A DNA stretch of 64,000 nucleotides, taken from contig JBEHYF010000005.1 in the NCBI GenBank assembly GCA_048498315.1, positions 22,208-86,207 of the forward strand, given 5' to 3'. The stretch's first letter is position 1; the number at the start of each line of letters is the position of its first letter. This DNA comes from Actinoallomurus sp048498315. Its GTDB lineage: Bacteria > Actinomycetota > Actinomycetes > Streptosporangiales > Streptosporangiaceae. The notes beneath the pieces were generated by a model. The model did not search any database. It worked only from the letters and a program-made list of their open reading frames with translations, and was not told where the DNA came from. Below, piece after piece: positions 57,721 through 64,000 of this stretch. A program made the translations under genes and the position numbers.

Positions 57721-58857
57721 GTGTTCGGTCCACAAGGCTTCCTCACCTTCGCCCTGCTCGTGCTGGCCTTCGTCGGTGCGCTGTTCTGGATGGTCCGCGC
57801 CGACCTGGTGGTGCTGAAGGTGGTCGCCGGTGTGGTCGCGTTCGCCCCCGCAATGTTGTTCGGCGTCGCGGTGGTGAACAAGTACTACGGCTACTACGAG
57901 ACGTGGGACGACGCGTGGCACGACCTGACCAACCAGGCGCCCGCGAGCGTCGCCACCGTGCCCGACCTGGGCAGCCGCCTCGACCAGGTGCTGAGCGAGG
58001 CGGTGAAGAAACGGCAGGCGCGCAAGAACGGCTTCGCCCTGGAGACGACGATCACCGGCGACCGCAGCCACATCACCCGCGAGGGCATGATCTACCTGCC
58101 GCCGCAGTACTTCCAGCACCCGTACCAGTCGCAGCGGTTCCCCGTGCTGGAGTTGATCCACGGCGCTCCCGGCACGCCGAGCGACTACGAGGGCCGGTTG
58201 AAGATCTCCGGCATGTTGCGCCGACTGATCGCCGCGCACAAGGCCAAACCGGTCGTCCTGGTCATCCCCGACGCCAACGGCGGCCTGGACCGGTCGACGC
58301 AGTGCCTGAACATGGTCGGCGGCGAGCAGGACGAGACGTACATCGCCGACGACGTGCCGGATGCCGTCGCGGCGCGGCTGCGGGTGCGGCCGCCCGGGCC
58401 CGGCTGGGGGATCGCCGGATTCTCCGAGGGCGGGTACTGCGCCGCGAACCTGGCGCTTCGCCATCCCGACCGGTACGGCGTCGCAGCGTCGTTGAGCGGG
58501 TACTTCGAGCCGCTGCGCCGCAACCGGGTGCCACAGGCCGTCGACCCGTTCCACGGCAACAAGGCGCTGCGCGCGGCGAACTCGCCGTTGAAGGTGCTGG
58601 CCAAGCCGTTGCGGTACCGGGACCTCCCGATGTTCTGGGTGATGTCCGGCGACGCGGTGCAGGTGGACATGGTGCAGGCGCAGGCGTTCGTCGACCTGAT
58701 CAAGCAGTACGAGCCGCGGGTGCCGTTCGTGGTGATCAAAGGTGGCCGGCACAACTACGTCGCATGGCGCCAGGCGTTCCCGAAGATGTTCGAGTGGGCC
58801 ACGCCGCGGCTGTGGCTCGGGTCCCCATGCCACCCGCTGCCCGGCAACTCGTGCTGA
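57721..58857 (+). CDS. Membrane-anchored alpha/beta-hydrolase esterase (antigen 85/esterase D-like)
   Basis: A 378-residue protein. The N-terminus has two hydrophobic segments (FLTFALLVLAFVGALFWMVR, VVAGVVAFAPAMLFGVAVVN). The hydrolase follows: YLPPQYFQHPYQSQRFPVLE, LIHGAPGTPSDYEGRLKI and the nucleophile elbow GIAGFSEGGYCAANLAL (Ser in G-x-S-x-G). The His is likely in KGGRHNYVAWRQAFPKMFEW near the end. Acts probably outside the membrane on an ester. GTG 57721 with GGGAGG three bases before it; an upstream start at 57616 would put 35 unlike residues first. Confidence 0.88.
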   Translation: MFGPQGFLTFALLVLAFVGALFWMVRADLVVLKVVAGVVAFAPAMLFGVAVVNKYYGYYETWDDAWHDLTNQAPASVATVPDLGSRLDQVLSEAVKKRQARKNGFALETTITGDRSHITREGMIYLPPQYFQHPYQSQRFPVLELIHGAPGTPSDYEGRLKISGMLRRLIAAHKAKPVVLVIPDANGGLDRSTQCLNMVGGEQDETYIADDVPDAVAARLRVRPPGPGWGIAGFSEGGYCAANLALRHPDRYGVAASLSGYFEPLRRNRVPQAVDPFHGNKALRAANSPLKVLAKPLRYRDLPMFWVMSGDAVQVDMVQAQAFVDLIKQYEPRVPFVVIKGGRHNYVAWRQAFPKMFEWATPRLWLGSPCHPLPGNSC

Positions 58858-59050
58858 GCGGGCCGCGCGGCAGCGCGGCTCCGCGTCCCGGCCGCCCCCT
58901 CGGCCGTCGCGCCTCGGCGGCACCGCCGCGGGTGCGGCTTCTCGGGCGCGGCCGTCTCGGCCGTGGTGTCTCGGCCGTGGCGTTTCGCTCGTACGCCGGG
59001 CGCGGCGCCGCCGGGCGGCCCGCGCCTCCTGGCCGCCCGTGCTGTCCGGG

Positions 59051-59356
59051 TCAGCCGTGTACGTTGTCCAGGTCGAGCACGCGGGCGTGCAGCACCACCC
59101 GCTGCTGGAGCGCCGCCCGCAGGGCCCGGTGCAGGCCGTCTTCGAGGTACAGCTGGCCACGCCACTGAACGACGTGGGGGAACAGGTCGCCGTAGAACGT
59201 GGAGTCCTCGGCGAGCAGGGAGTTGAGGTCCAGCCCCGCCTTCGTGGTGATCAGCTGGTCGAGTCGGACCTGACGAGGGGGCACCTTCGCCCAGTCGCCG
59301 GAGCTGAGCCGGTGCTCCGGATACGGGCGCCCTTCACCCACCGCCTTGAAGATCAC
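59051..59356 (-). CDS. Conserved ParB/sulfiredoxin-like small protein
   Basis: A 101-residue protein: (V)IFKAVGEGRPYPEHRLSSGD, WAKVPPRQVRLDQLITTKAG, LLAEDSTFYGDLFPHVVQWR, YLEDGLHRALRAALQQRVVL. The last segment, with G-L-H-R after an acidic strand, recalls the GxxR motif of the ParB/Srx fold. It is widespread in actinomycetes and has been labelled an antitoxin in some annotations, but no toxin is adjacent and I would not assert that. GTG 59356 is the only sensible start; no strong ribosome site is seen. Confidence 0.75.
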   Translation of the reverse strand: MIFKAVGEGRPYPEHRLSSGDWAKVPPRQVRLDQLITTKAGLDLNSLLAEDSTFYGDLFPHVVQWRGQLYLEDGLHRALRAALQQRVVLHARVLDLDNVHG

Positions 59357-59839
59357 CCTATGCAGTTTAGGCGGCGATGCCCATGAACACGCCACTGCCG
59401 CGATGCCGGGCATGGTTGCCGGCGGCGGGAAGACGCCCGGGGCGGGCGCCCGGCCCCGCATGGCCGGCCGTACGGGCGGTCCGTACGGCCGGCCCGCGCG
59501 AAGGCCGGGCGTCGCTCCCGCCGGCTCGGCGACGTCTCGTGCGCCACCGGCGGCGCCGGTCGTACCGGGAGCCGAAGCCGGCCAGGTGCGACGCGATGAA
59601 ACAGCGGGCCGAGGGTGTCCGGCGTCGGGTGGTCGACGGAGTCCGCGCCTCTGCCGGTCCAGTCGGCGATACGGGCGACGGCGGAGCGGATCGCCGCGGC
59701 CAAGGCGAAATCGGTGCCTCCGCCAGGTTGATCGGTGTCCCCCGAATCGTCGCCGGCGACCTCCTCGGGAACGAGGGTCGAACGTCGGGAACGTCACGGT
59801 GCGGGGATGCCCGTCCCCGGGACGCGGGTCGGGTGCCGG
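59357..59839. other. Gene-free stretch with a possible minus-strand coding remnant
   Basis: No intact gene is recognised. On the minus strand near 59600-59715 the frame LAAAIRSAVARIADWTGRGA then HPTPDTLGPLFHRVAPGR looks protein-like but is short and unassigned. It could be the tail of a lost gene. The remainder is GC-rich noise. Confidence 0.4.
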
Positions 59840-60556
59840 TCAGGTCGCCGCGCCGACCTTGTCGGCGATGGTCCGGGCCATCGTCACGGCTGCGGCCCCC
59901 TTGTCGTGGTGGCTGGAGCTGTAGGAGGCGGTGACGACGGCGTCGCCCTGCCTGATGGCGACGAGGGTCATGCCGCCGGCCCAGGCCGGCGAGGTGACGG
60001 TGGCCTTGACGGCCTCGTCGCCGCTTCCCTGCAGGGTCGCGGGCACGAGCCGGACCTTGGCGACCATGCCGCCGGACCGGTTGGTGAACGACCGGCACCG
60101 GTTGAAGGCCTTGCGCAGGCCGGCCATGACCCGTGGCGCCTCGCCCTGGTGGAACACGTCGATCTCCTGGGCGAACTCGTTGATGTGCCCGGCGTCGACG
60201 TAGTCGTTCTGGGCGAACGTCGCGCTGCCGATCCCGGCGGCTCGGATCCAGGAGGTCTGCAGGAGCGTTCCGCACAGCTTGCCCGGTTCGATCGGGGCGC
60301 TGGACGGCGGCATGACGCCTTCGCCGGTGTTGCGGGCGGTGTCGGTCTCCATGTGCAAGCCCGCCGGCATGGCCGAGGCCGGCAGCAGCATGGCGTTCAG
60401 ACGGGTGCCGGTGAGGGTGGTCCGTCCGGGGGCGGAACGGGAGCCGCCGCCGGCGGTGTGGCCGGCCGTCCCGGCCGTGCAACCGGCGGCGAGCGCGAGT
60501 ACGGCGACGCCCAGGGCGGCGCCCGTGCCGACGTGATGGCGGGTCGTGGTGTTCAT
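59840..60556 (-). CDS. Secreted lipoprotein, PknH sensor-domain-like
   Basis: A 238-residue lipoprotein: N-terminal hydrophobic stretch ending in lipobox LALAAGC (Cys26), then a Ser/Thr/Gly-rich linker. The globular part (LNAMLLPASAMPAGLHMETD, KLCGTLLQTSWIRAAGIGSA, AFNRCRSFTNRSGGMVAKVR, VVTASYSSSHHDKGAAAVTM) resembles the extracellular PknH-type sensor domains of actinobacteria, with paired Cys residues that may form a disulfide. Ligand unknown. It is divergent from the DNA methylase gene. Confidence 0.78.
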   Translation of the reverse strand: MNTTTRHHVGTGAALGVAVLALAAGCTAGTAGHTAGGGSRSAPGRTTLTGTRLNAMLLPASAMPAGLHMETDTARNTGEGVMPPSSAPIEPGKLCGTLLQTSWIRAAGIGSATFAQNDYVDAGHINEFAQEIDVFHQGEAPRVMAGLRKAFNRCRSFTNRSGGMVAKVRLVPATLQGSGDEAVKATVTSPAWAGGMTLVAIRQGDAVVTASYSSSHHDKGAAAVTMARTIADKVGAAT

Positions 60557-60749
60557 CTCGGGCCTCCAAGCGTGCAGTGGATGAGGTCCACTCGGATTCC
60601 GTTGATCGTATGTCTCAACAAGCAAAGCATGCGTGAATCCAATTAACAACTAGCTTGGGTGTTCGACTCTTCGTCGCTGCCGCTGTACCGTGGCTGTCGT
60701 CGCGGCCGGCGCCGACAACGCCTCGCCGCGGACCGGGAGGGACGCACGC

Positions 60750-62966
60750 GTGGAGGACGACGCGACAGTGAGCCCGGCGGACATCGCCCGGCTCGCCGGG
60801 GTCGGCCGGGCGGCCGTGAGCAACTGGCGGCGCCGCCACCCCGACTTCCCCCAGCCGGTGGGCGGCACGCCGACCAGCCCCGTGTTCGCCCTGTCCGAGA
60901 TCGAGGAATGGCTGCGCGGCCAGGGCAAGCTGCGCGAGATTCCCCTCGGGGAGCGGGCGTGGCAGGTGCTGCGCGCGGAGGCCGGCGACGATCTGCGGCT
61001 GGCCGAGGTGGTCGCGGACGCCGGTGAGCTGCTCGCCCGCCACGCCTCCGCGACAGGCGAGAGCGGCCGTGCCGCGCCCGCGCGCCCCGACGGCCCGTAC
61101 GGGATCGCCGGGACCGACGCTCCCGCCGGGATCGGTCCCGCGGCCGCCTGTGACGACGTAGCCCGGTCCAGATCGCTCGCCGGCGGCACCGAGGCGCGGA
61201 CGGCCGGAGCGCCCGCCGTCGGCGATGAAGCCCGGTCGGCGGACGGGGCCCCGCGCGGCGCCGTCGCCGACGTGGTCGCGGAGCTGGCCGCCGAACGCGG
61301 GGCGGCCGGCGCGTTCGCGTTCCTGTTCGGCCGCTACCGGGAGACCCACGCCCGCCGGGCGTCCACCACACCGCCCGAGGTCCCGCGCCTGATGGCGGAG
61401 CTGGCGGGGGACGCGGGGACCGTCCTCGACCCGGCGTGCGGTACCGGCGACCTCCTCGCCGCCGTCGTCGAGCGCCATGCCCGGCGGCACAGGGCCGCCG
61501 GGACCGGCATCGGAGGCGTCGGGCGCGACGCCGGCGACGCGGGGCGCGATGCCCGGGCTCCCCGGACGGACGCGTCCGCGGCGCCCGGCGAAGCCGCCGC
61601 GCCCGGGACGGAACCCGGTGGAACCGAGATCCCCGGCGCCGCGCTGCCCCGGTTGTTCGGCCAGGACGCCGACCGCGACTCCGCACGGCTCGCCGCCGCC
61701 CGCCTGGCGCTGTGCGGCGGCCGGGCGGCCGTGCGGGCCGGTGACTCCCTCCGCCGTGACGCGTTCCCCGGCGTGGCGGCCGACGCGGTGCTGTGCGACC
61801 CGCCGTTCCACGAGCGGGCGTGGGGCCATGAGGAGCTGGGCAGCGACCCGCGGTGGGAGTACGGTCTCCCGCCGCGCCTGGAACCCGAGCTCGCGTGGGT
61901 GCAGCACGCCCTCGCCCACCTCGCCCCCGGCGGCCGTGCGCTGGTGCTGATGCCCGCGGTCGCGGCCGCGCGCCGGTCCGGACGCCGGATCCGCGCGCAG
62001 TTGCTGCGCCGCGGCGCGCTGCGCGCGGTGTTCGCGCTGCCGAGCGGGCACCACCTGTGGCTGCTATCCCGACCCGGTGGCGGCGTGCCCCAGACCGTGC
62101 TCCTGGTCGACGGCGCCGATCCGGACACGATCGTCGCCACCTGGCGTGCGCACGCTGACGACCCCGCCCACGATGAGCCGGGCGTCAGCCGGTCCGTGCC
62201 CGTCATCGACCTGCTCGACGAGGAGGTCGATCTCACCCCGGCGCGGCACCTGTCCGCCGCCGGGGCCGAACGCAGCGCCGAACGGTTCGCCGACACCCAG
62301 GACCGCCTCGCCGCCTCGATCGGACGGCTCGGCGACCTGGTGCCGTTCGCCCGCCCGTCCGCCGAGCCGGCCGAGCCGCAGACCGTCCCGGCCGCCGAAC
62401 TCGCCCGCATCGGGCACCTGGAGATCCACCAGGCGACGGCGCGCCGCGACGCCGACGACGGCGGCCCCGACCCGGTGCTGACCGCCGACGACGTCATCGC
62501 GGACCGGCCGCCGTCGGGCCGCGGCCGCCCGGACGAGGGCCGCGCCGTCCGCGTCCGCGCCGGCGACGTCGTCGTCGCGGCGGCCGGCGGGCGTCTCGCC
62601 GTACGGGTCGTCGCGTCCGGTGGCGCGCTGCTCGGCCCGTACGTCACCCTGCTGCGCGTCGACCCGGAGCACCTCGACCCGCACTTCGTCGCGGGCGTGC
62701 TGCGCAGCTCCGCCAACGTACGGCTGGCCGCCGCCGTGCCGGCCGGAACGACCGGCCGGGTCGACGTCCGGCGGGCGCGGCTGCCGCGGCTGCCGCTGGA
62801 GCGGCAGCGCCGGTACGGCGAGGCGTTCCGGCGCATGGCGGCGTTCGAGTCGGCGCTGCGCTCCACGGCGGTCATGGGCGCGGAGCTGGCCCAGCTCCTC
62901 GCCGACGGCGTGGCCGGGGGCACGCTTGCGCCCGGATCGCCGGAATCCCCTCCCGCCGACCGCTGA
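60750..62966 (+). CDS. N6-adenine DNA methylase (HsdM-like) with N-terminal HTH
   Basis: A 738-residue protein. Residues 1-60 hold a phage-AlpA/excisionase-like HTH (VSPADIARLAGVGRAAVSNW, TPTSPVFALSEIEEWLRGQG). Then a region related to HsdM: VAELAAERGAAGAFAFLFGR, TPPEVPRLMAELAG, SAM motif VLDPACGTGDLLAAVVE and catalytic DPPF (VLCDPPFHERAWGHEELG). A C-terminal domain resembling a target-recognition or HsdM tail follows (RAVRVRAGDVVVAAAGGRLA, YVTLLRVDPEHLDPHFVAGV). Two low-complexity insertions (about 61040-61260 and 61490-61640) interrupt it. No restriction subunit is visible in the window. GTG 60750 has GGGAGGG eight bases upstream. Confidence 0.85.
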   Translation: MEDDATVSPADIARLAGVGRAAVSNWRRRHPDFPQPVGGTPTSPVFALSEIEEWLRGQGKLREIPLGERAWQVLRAEAGDDLRLAEVVADAGELLARHASATGESGRAAPARPDGPYGIAGTDAPAGIGPAAACDDVARSRSLAGGTEARTAGAPAVGDEARSADGAPRGAVADVVAELAAERGAAGAFAFLFGRYRETHARRASTTPPEVPRLMAELAGDAGTVLDPACGTGDLLAAVVERHARRHRAAGTGIGGVGRDAGDAGRDARAPRTDASAAPGEAAAPGTEPGGTEIPGAALPRLFGQDADRDSARLAAARLALCGGRAAVRAGDSLRRDAFPGVAADAVLCDPPFHERAWGHEELGSDPRWEYGLPPRLEPELAWVQHALAHLAPGGRALVLMPAVAAARRSGRRIRAQLLRRGALRAVFALPSGHHLWLLSRPGGGVPQTVLLVDGADPDTIVATWRAHADDPAHDEPGVSRSVPVIDLLDEEVDLTPARHLSAAGAERSAERFADTQDRLAASIGRLGDLVPFARPSAEPAEPQTVPAAELARIGHLEIHQATARRDADDGGPDPVLTADDVIADRPPSGRGRPDEGRAVRVRAGDVVVAAAGGRLAVRVVASGGALLGPYVTLLRVDPEHLDPHFVAGVLRSSANVRLAAAVPAGTTGRVDVRRARLPRLPLERQRRYGEAFRRMAAFESALRSTAVMGAELAQLLADGVAGGTLAPGSPESPPADR

Positions 62967-63018
62967 TCCGGTCGTAGGGTGCGGGCAGTCGATTTCACTG
63001 CTGCGGGGAGACGGGGAC

Positions 63019-64000
63019 GTGGTGCGGCACACGGTGCTGGCGGGCCGCTACGAGCTGACGAGCCCGCTCGGCCGCGGTGGCATGGGCCAGGTCTGGGAGG
63101 GCGAGGACCAGCGGCTGGGCCGCCGCGTCGCGGTGAAGCTGCTCACCGACGAGGTGCTGGCCGGGCGCACGCAGCCGCAGGAGCTGGCGCGCCGGTTCGC
63201 GCGCGAGGCCGCCGTCACGGCCGGGCTCCAGCACCCCGGCGTGCCCGCCGTGTACGACGCCGGCGCCTACGACGGCGGGCTGTTCCTCGTGATGGAACTC
63301 GTCGTCGGCGTCACCCTCGGCGACCTCATGGCCGAGCAGGGCCCCTTCCCGGTCACCTGGGCGGCCGGGATCGCCGCGCAGGTCGCGGCGGTGCTGGCCG
63401 CCGCGCACGCGCGCCGCCTCGTCCACCGCGACGTCAAGCCGCAGAACGTCATGCTCACCGCCGACGGCACGGTCAAGGTCCTCGACTTCGGCGTGGCCGC
63501 CGTGCTCGACCAGGCCGGCGTGCCGCGCCTGACCCGCACCGGAGACGCCATCGGCACCCCGGCGTACATGGCGCCCGAACAGCTGCGGAGCGGGCCCGCC
63601 ACGCCGAGCACCGACCTGTACGCGCTCGGCTGCGTGCTGTACGAGATGCTCGCGGGCGAGCCGGTCTTCGACGCCACCTCGCCCGCCGCGCTGATGCACA
63701 AGCACCTCGGGGAGGCCCCCGCCCCGCTCACCCGGCCCGACCTGCCCGCCGACCTGGGCGCCCTCGTACGCGCGCTGCTGGAGAAGGACCCGGCCCGGCG
63801 CCCGGCGGGTGCCCTCGAGGTCTACGACCGGCTGCTGCCCCATGTGACGGTGGCCGGGCGGCTCGGCGACGTCGACCCGGTGGCCGGCACGCGCAGCGGC
63901 ATGCACCTGTACTCGCGGGTGCTGACCCGGCTGTCCGGCGCGGCCGGGGCGGCGCGGCCGGGGCAGGGGCCCGGCGCGCCGAGAGAAACCAAACAGCGGG
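63019..64000 (+). CDS. Ser/Thr protein kinase (partial, runs off the window)
   Basis: A Hanks-type kinase open to the window end (327 codons seen). GTG 63019 follows GGGGAGACGGGG. Glycine loop PLGRGGMGQVWEG (near 16), VAVKLL (Lys40), HRD in LVHRDVKPQNVML (near 140), DFG in VKVLDFGVAAVLD, activation segment GTPAYMAPEQL and DLYALGCVLYEMLAG. All catalytic residues are present, in contrast to the pseudokinase at 9335. The domain seems to end near residue 280, and the visible tail is Ala/Gly/Pro-rich; a membrane segment or sensor domain would follow beyond 64000. It lies 52 bases after the DNA methylase gene. Confidence 0.93.
   Translation, partial: MVRHTVLAGRYELTSPLGRGGMGQVWEGEDQRLGRRVAVKLLTDEVLAGRTQPQELARRFAREAAVTAGLQHPGVPAVYDAGAYDGGLFLVMELVVGVTLGDLMAEQGPFPVTWAAGIAAQVAAVLAAAHARRLVHRDVKPQNVMLTADGTVKVLDFGVAAVLDQAGVPRLTRTGDAIGTPAYMAPEQLRSGPATPSTDLYALGCVLYEMLAGEPVFDATSPAALMHKHLGEAPAPLTRPDLPADLGALVRALLEKDPARRPAGALEVYDRLLPHVTVAGRLGDVDPVAGTRSGMHLYSRVLTRLSGAAGAARPGQGPGAPRETKQR

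Overview
The window is very GC-rich, uses many GTG and TTG starts, and keeps the gene order found on both sides of oriC in actinomycetes. It looks like chromosomal DNA of a Streptosporangiales/Thermomonosporaceae-type actinomycete. The family-level placement is inference; the phylum-level one is well supported. Two blocks match the Mycobacterium tuberculosis origin region as I remember it: rsmG-parA-parB ... trxA-trxB-rsmA-sigM-pseudokinase-murJ-DUF6049-NUDIX-pcnA (about Rv3907c-Rv3919c), and ino1-padR-DUF5318-ponA-GT87 ... rpsF-ssb-rpsR-rplI-dnaB (about Rv0046c-Rv0058).

Layout. 0.5-4.2 kb: 16S rRNA methylation and chromosome segregation (rsmG, parA, parB, a GNAT), with parS sites inside parA and just after parB. 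4.2-5.6 kb: decayed fragments of nirB (minus strand) and an M19 dipeptidase (plus strand), in the place where I would expect cwlM. 5.6-16 kb, all minus strand: thioredoxin system behind a SigR-type promoter, SigM with its zinc anti-sigma factor, a transmembrane pseudokinase, the MurJ flippase, DUF6049, NUDIX and a YbaK-like deacylase. 16-26.4 kb: CCA-adding enzyme, BioA, an MFS transporter and a five-gene oligopeptide ABC importer. 26.8-41.6 kb: padR-ino1 with a clear operator, DUF5318, a class A penicillin-binding protein, two membrane glycosyltransferases, barstar, endonuclease IV, a 45-codon gene behind an SOS-like box, the rpsF-ssb-rpsR-rplI operon, a PGRP amidase and a MATE transporter. 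41.6-44.5 kb: DnaA-box-like cluster and dnaB interrupted by a class 3 intein. 44.5-54.5 kb: accessory genes, including a frameshifted TipA-type regulator, a UDP-sugar epimerase, an aldo/keto reductase, an XRE-cupin/B3-B4/EamA cassette, a TPR regulator and a two-gene PH-domain unit. 54.5-64 kb: upp, two tandem TadA-associated proteins, tadA, tRNA-Ser(CGA), an esterase, a secreted lipoprotein, an HTH-fused N6 DNA methylase and the start of a Ser/Thr kinase.

The main themes are segregation and replication (parABS, dnaB, ssb), envelope assembly (murJ, pseudokinase, ponA, glycosyltransferases), redox balance (trxBA, ino1) and translation quality (pcnA, YbaK, tadA, tRNA-Ser, B3/B4). No CRISPR array, intact insertion sequence or prophage is visible. 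The items most worth following are the class 3 intein with its zinc-ribbon insertion and flanking low-GC tract, the XRE-cupin/B3-B4/EamA cassette, the possible SOS-controlled 45-residue protein, the DnaA-box cluster before dnaB and the split tipA. All assignments come from reading the sequence; no database search was possible.
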